Positions 1 to 7,148 of a stretch of DNA of 25,296 nucleotides are shown piece by piece. The position numbers and the translations under genes were made by a program. The number at the start of each line of letters is the position of its first letter. The stretch's first letter is position 1. The notes beneath the pieces are model-generated. The model was given only the letters and a program-made list of their open reading frames with translations. It was not told the DNA's origin and did not search any database. Source of the DNA: Bacillota bacterium (GTDB lineage Bacteria; Bacillota; Clostridia; Oscillospirales; Oscillospiraceae); assembly GCA_029268085.1 (NCBI GenBank), contig JAJUHD010000012.1:1-25296 (forward strand). The letters run 5' to 3'.

Positions 1-1
1 C

Positions 2-139
2 CGCTCCTCCCAGGAGCTCTTCAAGATGCTTCCCTATCTCGTAACCATAGTCGTGCTCATCTTCGTCTCTATGCGCAGAAAACGCGAAAACCAGCCCCCC
101 GCCTCCCTCGGCCTCCCATATTTCAGAGAGGAAAGATAG
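2..139 (+). CDS. ABC transporter permease, C-terminal fragment (nucleoside/sugar type)
   Basis: This is the last 45 codons of a gene that begins outside the window; it stays open to the left edge and stops at TAG 137-139. The fragment has one hydrophobic stretch (MLPYLVTIVVLIFV, roughly residues 9-22), then a basic run MRRKREN and the tail QPPASLGLPYFREER. A last transmembrane helix followed by a basic cytoplasmic tail ending in an LGLPY-type motif is, from memory, typical of RbsC/YufQ-like permeases that work with BMP-family lipoproteins in nucleoside uptake. The identification rests on this short tail only. No terminator hairpin follows the stop, and the next gene has its own promoter. The window closes with a lipoprotein gene behind a purine riboswitch, but nothing here shows that the two belong to one system. 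Confidence 0.6.
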   Translation, partial: RSSQELFKMLPYLVTIVVLIFVSMRRKRENQPPASLGLPYFREER

Positions 140-146
140 AAGCTGC

Positions 147-175
147 TTGCATAATATCGCCTCCTCAGGTATAAT
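147..175 (+). promoter_or_regulatory. Sigma-A-type promoter for the first DUF5684-like gene
   Basis: A -35 box TTGCAT (147-152) and a perfect -10 box TATAAT (170-175) are separated by 17 bp. Transcription would start near 182. The ribosome binding site GAGGGGG (197-203) and the ATG at 211 follow. Confidence 0.75.
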
Positions 176-210
176 TTTGTTAGAGAGATTATATTTGAGG
201 GGGAATTTTT

Positions 211-1008
211 ATGCCCGAAGCAATAGTGTCATCATTTTTGGGCTTTATGGTCTTTTTCTGGGTCATCGGCCTTGCGGTTGCGGTTCTTGTGATAATCGCA
301 ACATGGAAAATCTACGAGAAAGCCGGTGAACCCGGCTGGGCGTCGCTAGTTCCCTTTTACCGCGATTATGTATTTTTCAAGATTTCCTGGGGTAACGGCT
401 GGTATTTTCTTCTGAATACCGTTCCCGCCGTGATAATGCAAATCGCATACCTTTCATTTTATATGAAACTTATTATGGAAGGAATCGAAAGCTATGGCAG
501 CGGATACTTTAATGAATACGGCTTGATTGCCGACACTATGGGTATGGGGGCGCTCATGTCCCTGCTTGGAATCTTTACGCTGGTCATAAGCATCATCACC
601 TATGTCAAGCTCGCCAAGGCCTTTGGGCAGAGCGGCGGATTCGCCTGCGGGCTCATTTTCCTTGCTCCCGTTTTCCTCTGTATCATGGCATTCAGCAAGG
701 ATATCTACTATGTCGGCATTCCCGGCAAAACACCTCCTTATGGTGCGCCTTATGATCGGCAGGGATATGGCGGCCCCAACCGTCAGGACGCCGCATGGCA
801 GGACCCCTACTACCGTCCGACCGGCACTCAGCCGCCTCTTCAGTACGGCCCGGGCTGGGGCTGGCAGTCTCCGGAACCGCAGCAAAACATGAACCGTCAG
901 CAGGGCGCGAGCCCGCAGGAAGCCGCGAAGTATTGTCCTGACTGCGGCATGGCTCTCAAAAAGGAAGACGCTTTCTGTCCCAGATGCGGAAAACCGCAAC
1001 AACATTAG
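211..1008 (+). CDS. DUF5684-like integral membrane protein with C-terminal zinc ribbon (copy 1)
   Basis: This is a 265-residue membrane protein of unknown function. Residues 8-31 form an N-terminal helix, followed by the hallmark block KAGEPGWASLVPFY (37-50) and an aromatic KISWGNGW segment (57-64), then further helices at about 65-84, 111-131 and 145-163. A Pro/Gly/Tyr-rich linker (172-235) leads to a treble-clef-type ribbon with C242, C245, C256 and C259. The KAGEPGW block matches my memory of the DUF5684 family; the ribbon probably binds zinc and should lie in the cytoplasm. The start fits GAGGGGG seven bases upstream. Compared with the paralogue at 1153, it carries about 43 extra residues (roughly 72-115), including a polar loop, between the WGNGW segment and the YVKLAKAFG motif. 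Family assignment is from recall. Confidence 0.75.
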   Translation: MPEAIVSSFLGFMVFFWVIGLAVAVLVIIATWKIYEKAGEPGWASLVPFYRDYVFFKISWGNGWYFLLNTVPAVIMQIAYLSFYMKLIMEGIESYGSGYFNEYGLIADTMGMGALMSLLGIFTLVISIITYVKLAKAFGQSGGFACGLIFLAPVFLCIMAFSKDIYYVGIPGKTPPYGAPYDRQGYGGPNRQDAAWQDPYYRPTGTQPPLQYGPGWGWQSPEPQQNMNRQQGASPQEAAKYCPDCGMALKKEDAFCPRCGKPQQH

Positions 1009-1063
1009 CTATGGCGAATTCTGAATAATATAGTCGTATTCTGTAAAAAAGTTAAAATTTATC

Positions 1064-1092
1064 TTGTGCAAACATAAGCTTTATTGTAGACT
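1064..1092 (+). promoter_or_regulatory. Possible promoter for the second DUF5684-like gene
   Basis: TTGTGC (1064-1069) and TAGACT (1087-1092) are separated by 17 bp in the 144-bp gap between the paralogues. Both boxes match the consensus only in part. No terminator was found in the gap, so read-through from the upstream promoter is equally possible. Confidence 0.35.
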
Positions 1093-1152
1093 TATTCTTG
1101 GCAGAGAATTTTCTGCGTTTGAGAGAGAATCATATTATTAGGGAGGTTTTCT

Positions 1153-1803
1153 ATGTATTACAACTATGGTTATGACTATGATATGGCGGACAGCCTTTTT
1201 CATATGTCGGCAGGCTCCACGTTTTTTAGTCTTCTGCTTGGCGCCTTATTAATTGTTTCGCTGTGGTTTATTTTTCAGAAGGCCGGCGAACCAGGCTGGG
1301 CCGCAATTGTTCCTTTCTACAACTATTATGTTCTTTTCAAGATCACCTGGGGCAACGGTTGGATGTTCCTGTTATTGCTGATTCCCATTGCAAACATCGT
1401 AATCGCGATAATTACCGTGGTTAAGCTTGCAAAAGCCTTCGGTAAGGGCGGCGGCTGGGCCTGCGGGCTAATATTCCTCGGCATAGTTTTCCTGCCGATA
1501 ATGGCTTTCAGCAAGGACATCGTATATATCGGCGTTCCGGGAAAAGAGGGCCAATACAATGCCGGTTATGGCCAGCAGGGCTATCAGCAGCAGGGTTACC
1601 AGAACCCATATTCTCAGGGTTATCAGCAGCCTTATCAGTCTCCCAATGCTCAGCAGGGCACTTATCAGCAGCAGAGCGCACAGAACCCTGACTACTTCTA
1701 TCAGCAGACCTCCGCTCCGGCAGGACCAAAATTCTGCGCGGGCTGCGGCGCTCCCATTGAAGGCAATATTAAATACTGCCCCAAGTGCGGCAAGCCTATA
1801 TAA
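1153..1803 (+). CDS. DUF5684-like membrane protein with Tyr/Gln-rich linker and zinc ribbon (copy 2)
   Basis: This 216-residue paralogue of the upstream gene shares FQKAGEPGWAAIVPFYNYYVLFKITWGNGW (41-70, shown here only as the matching block), VVKLAKAFGKGGGWACGLIF and MAFSKDI. Predicted helices lie at about 24-41, 71-92 and 103-119. Residues 134-187 are a low-complexity segment built from imperfect QQGYQ/GYQQPYQ repeats. The C terminus is a zinc ribbon with C195, C198, C209 and C212. The ribosome binding site AGGGAGG lies just upstream of the ATG. Side-by-side placement and shared architecture indicate tandem duplication; the membrane core is conserved, while linker and loop lengths diverged. 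Function is unknown; a sensor, scaffold or stress role would be guesswork. The gene ends at a strong hairpin terminator. Confidence 0.75.
   Translation: MYYNYGYDYDMADSLFHMSAGSTFFSLLLGALLIVSLWFIFQKAGEPGWAAIVPFYNYYVLFKITWGNGWMFLLLLIPIANIVIAIITVVKLAKAFGKGGGWACGLIFLGIVFLPIMAFSKDIVYIGVPGKEGQYNAGYGQQGYQQQGYQNPYSQGYQQPYQSPNAQQGTYQQQSAQNPDYFYQQTSAPAGPKFCAGCGAPIEGNIKYCPKCGKPI
1552..1713 (+). repeat. In-frame Tyr/Gln repeat tract
   Basis: Imperfect repeats of a CAGGGYTATCAGCAG-like unit encode the QGYQQ repeats of residues 134-187. The units differ in spacing and codon use, so this is a degenerate protein-level repeat, not a clean microsatellite. Confidence 0.7.
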
Positions 1804-1814
1804 ATTCTGATTAT

Positions 1815-1846
1815 AAAAACGGCGCTTCGAATGAAGCGCCGTTTTT
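1815..1846. terminator. Bidirectional intrinsic terminator between convergent genes
   Basis: A perfect 14-bp stem (1815-1828 with 1833-1846) encloses the loop GAAT. The ends are AAAAA and TTTTT, so a U-tract forms on either strand. It sits 11 bp after the copy 2 stop and 1 bp before the stop codon of the minus-strand aldolase gene, so it serves both. Confidence 0.9.
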
Positions 1847-1847
1847 A

Positions 1848-2933
1848 TTATTCAGGCATTTCGGCAGACCATGACGGCGTTTTTTCACCATATATCCTGC
1901 ATGCCCTCTTTATATCGTTTACAAGCATTTCAACGGTCTCTGGCTTCGTTGCCCAGCTTGTTGCAAAGCGCACTGCCGTTCTGTCTCCCGGAAGCTCCTT
2001 CCAGATGGAGAATGAGTAATTCTTTTTCAGTTCTTCCAGAACCGCGCCGTTAAGTATAGGAAACTGCTGGTTCGTCGGTGAATCGTAAAGAAAATCGCAG
2101 CCAGCCGACCTGAACGCATCCTTTATGCGAATCGCTTCCCTGACGGCAGACTTACCGAGCTCGAGATACAGACCGTCCCTGAAAAGCGTCTCGAACTGTA
2201 TTCCCAGAAACCTGCCCTTTGCAAGAAGACCGCCGTGCTGCTTAATATGGTAGAGAAAATCCTCGTTCAGTTTTTCGTTAACAACGCAGACGGCTTCCCC
2301 GAACATCGCACCGACCTTCGTCCCGCCGATATAAAAAACATCACAGAGCTTGGCGATGTCAGCCATAAAAACATCGTTTTCCTTTGTTCCCAAAGCATAT
2401 CCCAGCCTCGCTCCGTCAAGATAGAGCAGGACGTGCCTTTCGTCACATACGCGGCGAAGCTCGCCAAGCTCCTGCTTGGAATATATAAGCCCTGTTTCGG
2501 TGGGATGTGAGATATAGACCATAGCAGGCTGCGGGCTGTGGATACGCGCAGGATCGCTCCAGTGGGCCTCGATGCACTTGCGCACCTGCAACGCGGTAAT
2601 CTTTCCGTTTTCCGACGGAAGAGAAATGACCTTGTGCCCCGTTGCCTCGATCGCGCCCGATTCGTGGCAGGCGATATGCCCAGTATCTGCGCAGACGACA
2701 GCCTGATACGGTCTCAAAGCGGAGGCAATAACAGTCGTATTCGCCTGCGTCCCGCCCATTAGAAAGTGGACGGCCATGTCTTCTTTCCCGCATGCAAGGC
2801 AGATGATCCGTCGTGCAGTCTCGCAGTATGCGTCCTCGCCGTAGCCTGGGGTCTGCTCCCGGTTAGTCTTCACAAGCGCGTCAAGTATCCGCGGGTGCGC
2901 TCCCTCGGTGTAATCGCTTTCGAATCTGTACAT
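1848..2933 (-). CDS. Threonine-aldolase / beta-eliminating lyase family PLP enzyme
   Basis: This 361-residue fold-type I PLP enzyme resembles low-specificity L-threonine aldolase, which cleaves (allo)threonine to glycine and acetaldehyde in the cytoplasm. Visible motifs are the N-terminal FESDYTEGAHPRIL, MGGTQANTTV (59-68, cofactor phosphate region), the GHIACHESGA segment (85-94, ring-stacking histidine), LDGAR with D173 (pyridine nitrogen contact) and YIGGTKVGAMFGE with K206 as the likely Schiff-base lysine. Length fits the family (about 330-360). The start is supported by a GAGGA site upstream and a consensus promoter 30 bases further. It is a single-gene unit. The GGTK lysine motif differs from the SKG motif of the classical E. 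coli enzyme, so the true substrate could be another beta-hydroxy amino acid; confidence is high for family and moderate for reaction. Confidence 0.85.
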   Translation of the reverse strand: MYRFESDYTEGAHPRILDALVKTNREQTPGYGEDAYCETARRIICLACGKEDMAVHFLMGGTQANTTVIASALRPYQAVVCADTGHIACHESGAIEATGHKVISLPSENGKITALQVRKCIEAHWSDPARIHSPQPAMVYISHPTETGLIYSKQELGELRRVCDERHVLLYLDGARLGYALGTKENDVFMADIAKLCDVFYIGGTKVGAMFGEAVCVVNEKLNEDFLYHIKQHGGLLAKGRFLGIQFETLFRDGLYLELGKSAVREAIRIKDAFRSAGCDFLYDSPTNQQFPILNGAVLEELKKNYSFSIWKELPGDRTAVRFATSWATKPETVEMLVNDIKRACRIYGEKTPSWSAEMPE

Positions 2934-2969
2934 ACCTTTATCCTCGTTTTCTCTTTCTCCTGCCTGTCC

Positions 2970-2998
2970 ATTATATTTTCATGCTCGTTGAATGTCAA
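2970..2998 (-). promoter_or_regulatory. Consensus promoter of the aldolase-family gene
   Basis: On the minus strand a perfect TTGACA (complement of 2993-2998) lies 17 bp from a perfect TATAAT (complement of 2970-2975). Transcription would start near 2963, giving a leader of about 30 nt. A promoter this close to consensus predicts strong expression unless it is repressed. Confidence 0.88.
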
Positions 2999-3018
2999 TT
3001 GCTCCTTAGCATCGTAAG

Positions 3019-3041
3019 TCGATTTATTGCACAATAATCGA
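3019..3041. promoter_or_regulatory. Inverted repeat between divergent promoters (operator-like)
   Basis: The arms TCGATTTATTG (3019-3029) and CAATAATCGA (3032-3041) are complementary apart from one missing base, with the perfect core TATTG-CA-CAATA. It ends exactly at the -35 box of the rightward promoter and lies 20 bp from the -35 box of the leftward one, so one bound regulator could act on both. No regulator gene is adjacent, so its identity is unknown. Confidence 0.4.
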
Positions 3042-3070
3042 TTTACATTTTCGTGTAATTGTGTTAGAAT
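3042..3070 (+). promoter_or_regulatory. Promoter of the 5'-deoxynucleotidase-glyQS cluster
   Basis: TTTACA (3042-3047) and TAGAAT (3065-3070) each match the consensus at five of six positions and are 17 bp apart. An overlapping TATAAT at 3070-3075 lacks a good -35 partner. The expected start near 3077 gives a leader of about 57 nt. Confidence 0.75.
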
Positions 3071-3133
3071 ATAATTTATCGTATCAAATACCAGCGCACG
3101 ATGGATTTTTCCGCTTAGCCAACGGAGGTTTTT

Positions 3134-3718
3134 ATGAAGCACAGCTTTTTTGCTCTGATCTCGCGCATGCGCTATATCGGCCGCTGGGGGCTGATGCGCA
3201 ACAGCCTGCCCGAAAATATTCAGGAGCACAGCCACATGGTCGCGGTAATCGCGCACAGCCTTGCGGTTATCGGGCACGACGTTTACGGTAAAAGCTGCAG
3301 CCCGGAAAAATGCGCCGCCGCCGCGCTCTATCATGATGCTTCGGAGATACTGACGGGCGACCTTCCGACTCCTATTAAATACCACGACGAGGCTATAAGG
3401 ACATCTTACAAAGAAATCGAAAAAAACGCGTGCAAAAAGCTTTTGACCTTTCTGCCGGACGAGATCCGTGCCTCATACGAGCCTCTTCTCCTAGAGGATG
3501 ACCCCGAAATCTATGCATATGTCAAAGCGGCGGACAAGCTCGCAGCTCTGATTAAGTGCATTGAGGAGCGTAAGGCGGGAAACAACGAGTTCCTTTCCGC
3601 CGAAGCGCAGATACTTGAGATTTTGAAGAAAAATCCCCTGCCGGAAGTAGGCTATTTCATGCAGAACTTCATCCCTTCCTTCGAGCTGACGCTTGATGAG
3701 CTTGGCGCGATTAACTGA
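3134..3718 (+). CDS. yfbR: HD-domain 5'-deoxynucleotidase (YfbR family)
   Basis: This 194-residue HD phosphohydrolase closely resembles E. coli YfbR, which removes the 5' phosphate from deoxynucleoside monophosphates in the cytoplasm. Metal ligands are visible: H32 in QEHSH, H67-D68 in LYHDASE and D134 in KAADKL. The substrate-pocket motifs RWGLMRN (17-23) and LTGDLPTPIKY (73-83, D76) are those of the YfbR subgroup, and AGNNEFL and the C-terminal FIPSFELTLDE also match it. Length agrees with the usual 199 residues. The start follows CGGAGGT by a few bases. It is the first gene after the promoter at 3042. The family assignment is confident; activity on dNMPs is transferred from the family. Confidence 0.92.
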   Translation: MKHSFFALISRMRYIGRWGLMRNSLPENIQEHSHMVAVIAHSLAVIGHDVYGKSCSPEKCAAAALYHDASEILTGDLPTPIKYHDEAIRTSYKEIEKNACKKLLTFLPDEIRASYEPLLLEDDPEIYAYVKAADKLAALIKCIEERKAGNNEFLSAEAQILEILKKNPLPEVGYFMQNFIPSFELTLDELGAIN

Positions 3719-3791
3719 AAATCGAACGTTCCCTCCGCAATTCGGCGGATCATTAAATTTGTGCGCACAGCCGCACTGGAGGTTACATTTT

Positions 3792-4061
3792 ATGCGTGCA
3801 TTCGTTACTGTCGTCGGAAAAGACAAGGTCGGCATAATTGCCGCCATCTGCGTGCTCCTCGCGGAGAAAAACGTCAATATTCTGGACATCAGCCAGACAA
3901 TCCTGCATGATTATTTCACAATGATCATGCTCGTGGATGCCTCCGAATGTTCGGTTCCGTTCGGTGAGCTTTCCGAAAACCTCGCGGAACTCGGAAAAAA
4001 GATGGATCTGAATATCCGCATTCAGCGCGAGGAGATCTTCAACGCCATGCACAGGATTTGA
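3792..4061 (+). CDS. Single ACT-domain protein (UPF0237 family)
   Basis: This 89-residue protein is one ACT domain with the expected beta-alpha-beta pattern: RAFVTVVGKDKVGIIA (2-17), a helix over AICVLLAEKNVNILD and the following strand SQTILHDYFTMIMLVD. ACT domains bind small ligands, often amino acids, and usually dimerise. The chosen start (3792) has GGAGGT at 3778-3783; an in-frame upstream ATG at 3693 would overlap the preceding gene and lacks a comparable site. The UPF0210 gene begins 16 bp downstream. Established pattern: UPF0237 ACT proteins and UPF0210 proteins are neighbours in many Firmicutes and archaea, so the ACT protein is likely a regulatory partner. The ligand is unknown. Confidence 0.9.
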   Translation: MRAFVTVVGKDKVGIIAAICVLLAEKNVNILDISQTILHDYFTMIMLVDASECSVPFGELSENLAELGKKMDLNIRIQREEIFNAMHRI

Positions 4062-4077
4062 TTCAGAGGGTAACGAT

Positions 4078-5436
4078 ATGATAAATCAGAGTGAAATCCT
4101 ACAGACTATAAACATGATAGACCAGCAACACCTTGACGTCCGCACGATAACAATGGGTATCTCTCTGCGCGATTGCGCCCATTCGGACATCAAAGTGAGC
4201 TGCGACAAGATATACGACAAGATTTGCCGCTATGCCGGAAACCTCGTCAAAACCGGCGAACAGATCGAGGCCGAGTTCGGCATTCCGATCGTCAATAAGC
4301 GCATTTCGGTGACTCCCATAGCCCTTGTCGCCGAAAGCTGTGAGGCAGAGGACTATGTTCCTTTCGCAAAGGCTCTGGACAGGGCGGCGAAGGAGGTCGG
4401 CGTCAATTTTCTCGGCGGCTATTCCGCCCTCGTACACAAGGGCTGCACGACAGGTGACGAAAAGCTGCTCCGCAGCATTCCCGAAGCTCTTGCGGAGACG
4501 CAGTTTGTCTGTTCAAGCGTTAATGTCGGAACAACTCGCGCGGGCATAAACATGACCGCCGTGCGTACTATGGGAGAGATTATCAAGAAAACCGCCGAGC
4601 TTACAAAAGACTCCGGAAGCTTTGGCTGCGCGAAACTCGTTGTCTTTTGCAATGCCGTTGAGGACAACCCTTTTATGGCGGGCGCTTTCCACGGCGTGGG
4701 CGAGCCAGAGTGTGAGATAAACGTCGGCGTTTCAGGCCCCGGCGTCGTGCATGAGGCGCTGAAGGCTGCGAAGGGCGAACCGCTCGACGTCGTCGCGGAA
4801 ACAATCAAGAAAACCGCCTTCCACATCACCCGCGTTGGCCAACTCGTCGCACAGGAGGCATCCAGCCGTCTTGGCGTACCCTTCGGCGTAGTCGATCTTT
4901 CACTCGCGCCGACTCCCGCGGTAGGCGATAGTGTAGCGGATATTCTCGAAGCAATTGGTCTTTCGTCTGTCGGAGCTCCGGGTACGACGGCAGCGCTCGC
5001 GCTCCTCAACGACGCGGTCAAAAAAGGAGGCGTCATGGCTTCCAGCAACGTCGGCGGACTTTCGGGAGCATTCATTCCCGTTAGCGAGGATGCCGGCATG
5101 ATCGCTGCGGCAAAGGCCGGATATCTTACCATCGAAAAATTGGAAGCGATGACCTGCGTGTGCTCCGTCGGTCTGGACATGATAGCGGTTCCGGGCGATA
5201 CCTCTGCCGAGACCATCGCGGCGATAATTGCGGACGAGGCTGCAATCGGCATGATAAACAACAAGACGACAGCTGTCCGTCTTATTCCGGTTGTCGGCAA
5301 AAAGGTCGGTGACACTGTCGAATTCGGCGGACTCTTCGGAAGCGCGCCGATAATGCCCGTTAACACCTGCAGCCCTGCGGAGTTCGTACTGCGCGGTGGA
5401 CGAATCCCTGCGCCGATGCACAGCCTGAAAAATTAA
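4078..5436 (+). CDS. UPF0210 / DUF711 family protein (PFL-like fold)
   Basis: This 452-residue protein matches the usual UPF0210 length and motifs: VRTITMGISLRDC near the N terminus (21-33), FLGGYSALVHKG (111-122), SSVNVGTTRAGINM (146-159), FGVVDLSLAPTPAVGDSV and, late in the chain, GGVMASSNVGGLSGAFIPVSED. The family is described as sharing the fold of pyruvate formate-lyase and anaerobic ribonucleotide reductase, but its reaction is unknown as far as I know. I see no clear glycyl-radical C-terminal motif and no activase gene nearby, so radical chemistry is not supported. The GAGGG site at 4066-4070 fits the start. Close linkage with the ACT gene suggests that the pair forms a ligand-responsive complex. 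Confidence 0.92.
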   Translation: MINQSEILQTINMIDQQHLDVRTITMGISLRDCAHSDIKVSCDKIYDKICRYAGNLVKTGEQIEAEFGIPIVNKRISVTPIALVAESCEAEDYVPFAKALDRAAKEVGVNFLGGYSALVHKGCTTGDEKLLRSIPEALAETQFVCSSVNVGTTRAGINMTAVRTMGEIIKKTAELTKDSGSFGCAKLVVFCNAVEDNPFMAGAFHGVGEPECEINVGVSGPGVVHEALKAAKGEPLDVVAETIKKTAFHITRVGQLVAQEASSRLGVPFGVVDLSLAPTPAVGDSVADILEAIGLSSVGAPGTTAALALLNDAVKKGGVMASSNVGGLSGAFIPVSEDAGMIAAAKAGYLTIEKLEAMTCVCSVGLDMIAVPGDTSAETIAAIIADEAAIGMINNKTTAVRLIPVVGKKVGDTVEFGGLFGSAPIMPVNTCSPAEFVLRGGRIPAPMHSLKN

Positions 5437-5448
5437 AGGATTAATAAT

Positions 5449-5646
5449 ATGGAGCAGCGCAAATTGGACCGCATAAGCGAGTTGACGCGCATCTCCCGCG
5501 AACGCGAGCTTACGGCGGAGGAACAGGCGGAACGAAAAGCCCTGCGTGAGGAATATCTTGCCGAGTGGCGGCGGGGTGCAAAGCAGACGCTCGACTGCGT
5601 TTATGTCATCGACGAAAAAGGCGTAAAGCGCAAGCTGACAAAGTGA
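5449..5646 (+). CDS. DUF896 family small protein (YnzC-like)
   Basis: This 65-residue, highly charged protein has two predicted helices: RKLDRISELTRISRERELT (3-21) and a helix running from AEEQAERKALREEYLAEWRR. The N-terminal half is the DUF896 signature (KINELARKKR-like segment, then a T-x-EE-x-x-E turn). B. subtilis YnzC is the structural reference, a helical hairpin; the role is unknown. The tail with a DCVYVIDEKGVKRKL strand pair is also typical. The gene lies 12 bp after the UPF0210 stop, so it is co-transcribed. The ribosome binding site (AAAGGATTA) is weaker than in neighbouring genes, suggesting coupling to upstream translation. Confidence 0.85.
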   Translation: MEQRKLDRISELTRISRERELTAEEQAERKALREEYLAEWRRGAKQTLDCVYVIDEKGVKRKLTK

Positions 5647-5713
5647 AAAGGCGGGATAACCGCTTATAATAATTTCCTATGGCCGCCAGCCACGGGGAAG
5701 GGAGAAACGAACA

Positions 5714-7117
5714 ATGCTAAAAAACACAGAAAAATCCATGGATAAGATCGTAGCCCTCTGCAAAAATCGCGGCATAGTCTACGCAGGCAGCGAAATCTAC
5801 GGAGGACTTGCAAACAGCTGGGACTACGGTCCTCTCGGCGTTGAGCTCAAGAACAACATTAAGCGCGCCTGGTGGAAAAAATTCGTGCAGGAGAACCCCT
5901 ACAACGTCGGTCTCGACTCCGCGATCCTGATGAACAGACAGGTCTGGGTAGCCTCCGGTCACGTTACCACCTTCAACGACCCGCTCATCGACTGCAAAGC
6001 CTGCAAGATGCGCCACCGCGCCGACAAGCTAATTGAGGATTGGCTGAAGGAAAACCCGAGAGAAGGCATCAGCGTTGAGTCCATGACTAACGAGGAAATG
6101 GTCGCCTTCATCCGCGACAACAGCATCGCCTGCCCGGGCTGCGGGAAGTCCGATTTTACCGATATACGCAAGTTCAACCTCATGTTCAAAACTCATCAAG
6201 GTGTCACCGAGGATAATTCGACCGAGGTCTATCTCCGTCCGGAGACGGCTCAGGGCATCTTCGTAAACTTTAAGAACATCCAGCGCACAACACGCCGCAA
6301 AATCCCCTTCGGCGTCTGCCAGATCGGCAAAAGCTTCCGCAACGAAATCACCCCGGGCAACTTCATCTTCCGCATCCGCGAATTCGAGCAGATGGAGCTT
6401 GAATTCTTCTGCGAGCCCGGCACGGACCTCAAATGGTTCGAATACTGGCGCGCTTATTGCCATGAGTGGCTTCTAAATCTCGGCATGAACGACGAAAACC
6501 TACGTCTGCGCGACCACTCGAAAGAGGAGCTCTGCTTCTATTCCAAGGCTACGACGGACTTCGAATATCTCTTTCCGTTCGGCTGGGGAGAGCTCTGGGG
6601 CGTCGCCGACCGCACTGATTACGATCTCACCCAGCATCAGAAGACCTCCGGCCAGGACATGGACTACTTCGACCAGGAAAAGAACGAACACTACGTCCCC
6701 TATGTTGTCGAGCCCTCGCTCGGCGCGGACCGCGTCACTCTTGCTTTCCTCATTGATGCCTATGACGAAGAAGTTGTGGATGCCGAAAAAAACGACACCC
6801 GCGTCGTGCTGCATCTGCATCCCGCTCTTGCACCCATCAAGTGTGCAGTCCTGCCGCTTTCCAAGAAGCTCGGCGAACCCGCCGAGGAGCTTTTCCGCTC
6901 CCTTCAGAAGCACTTCATGGTCGAGTATGACGAGGCTGGTTCCATCGGCAAGCGCTACCGCCGTCAGGACGAAATCGGTACGCCCTTCTGCGTAACCTAC
7001 GACTTCGATTCTGAAACCGACGGCTGCGTAACCGTGCGTGAGCGTGACTCCATGGAACAGGTTCGCGTAAAAATCAGCGAGCTTGCCGGATATATTGAAA
7101 AACGCCTTGAGTTTTAA
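5714..7117 (+). CDS. glyQS: Glycyl-tRNA synthetase, single-chain alpha2 type
   Basis: This 467-residue class II aminoacyl-tRNA synthetase charges tRNA-Gly. The N-terminal catalytic domain shows NRGIVYAGSEIYGG (18-31) and DYGPLG (37-42). Cysteine pairs C94/C97 and C140/C143 probably bind zinc. Motif 2 is RPETAQGIFVNF (175-186) with FRNEITP (208-214), and motif 3 is EPSLGADR (333-340). Residues from about 360 form the anticodon-binding domain (APIKCAVLPLSKK...). Length fits the homodimeric form, not the separate alpha and beta chains of many other bacteria. The start follows AAGGGAG. The 67-bp upstream gap is too short to hold a T-box leader, and none is visible, although glyQS in Bacillus is a classic T-box gene. 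Expression probably depends on the cluster promoter. Confidence 0.97.
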   Translation: MLKNTEKSMDKIVALCKNRGIVYAGSEIYGGLANSWDYGPLGVELKNNIKRAWWKKFVQENPYNVGLDSAILMNRQVWVASGHVTTFNDPLIDCKACKMRHRADKLIEDWLKENPREGISVESMTNEEMVAFIRDNSIACPGCGKSDFTDIRKFNLMFKTHQGVTEDNSTEVYLRPETAQGIFVNFKNIQRTTRRKIPFGVCQIGKSFRNEITPGNFIFRIREFEQMELEFFCEPGTDLKWFEYWRAYCHEWLLNLGMNDENLRLRDHSKEELCFYSKATTDFEYLFPFGWGELWGVADRTDYDLTQHQKTSGQDMDYFDQEKNEHYVPYVVEPSLGADRVTLAFLIDAYDEEVVDAEKNDTRVVLHLHPALAPIKCAVLPLSKKLGEPAEELFRSLQKHFMVEYDEAGSIGKRYRRQDEIGTPFCVTYDFDSETDGCVTVRERDSMEQVRVKISELAGYIEKRLEF

Positions 7118-7120
7118 AGG

Positions 7121-7148
7121 ATTTGCGCCGCAATTATGCGGCGCAAAT
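7121..7148. repeat. Perfect 12-bp hairpin between glyQS and the next gene
   Basis: ATTTGCGCCGCA (7121-7132) is the exact reverse complement of TGCGGCGCAAAT (7137-7148), with the loop ATTA. It begins 3 bp after the glyQS stop. The downstream sequence is T-rich but has no uninterrupted T run, so it is a weak terminator, an attenuator or a 3'-end stabiliser. An in-frame ATG at 7136 lies at the loop edge, which argues against its use as a start. Confidence 0.7.

Noticed and set aside
4419..5366. A 315-codon minus-strand frame opposite the UPF0210 gene
   Set aside because: The product is Ser/Ala/Pro-rich, typical of a reverse-strand reading, and the plus-strand gene is firmly identified.
4078..5436. 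UPF0210 protein as a glycyl-radical enzyme
   Set aside because: The fold relation is known for the family, but I see no glycyl-radical motif near the C terminus and no radical-SAM activase gene in the window.
5635..5670. CTGACA and TATAAT upstream of glyQS as a promoter
   Set aside because: The spacing is 24 bp, far outside the 16-18 bp range, and no better -35 box is positioned for this TATAAT.
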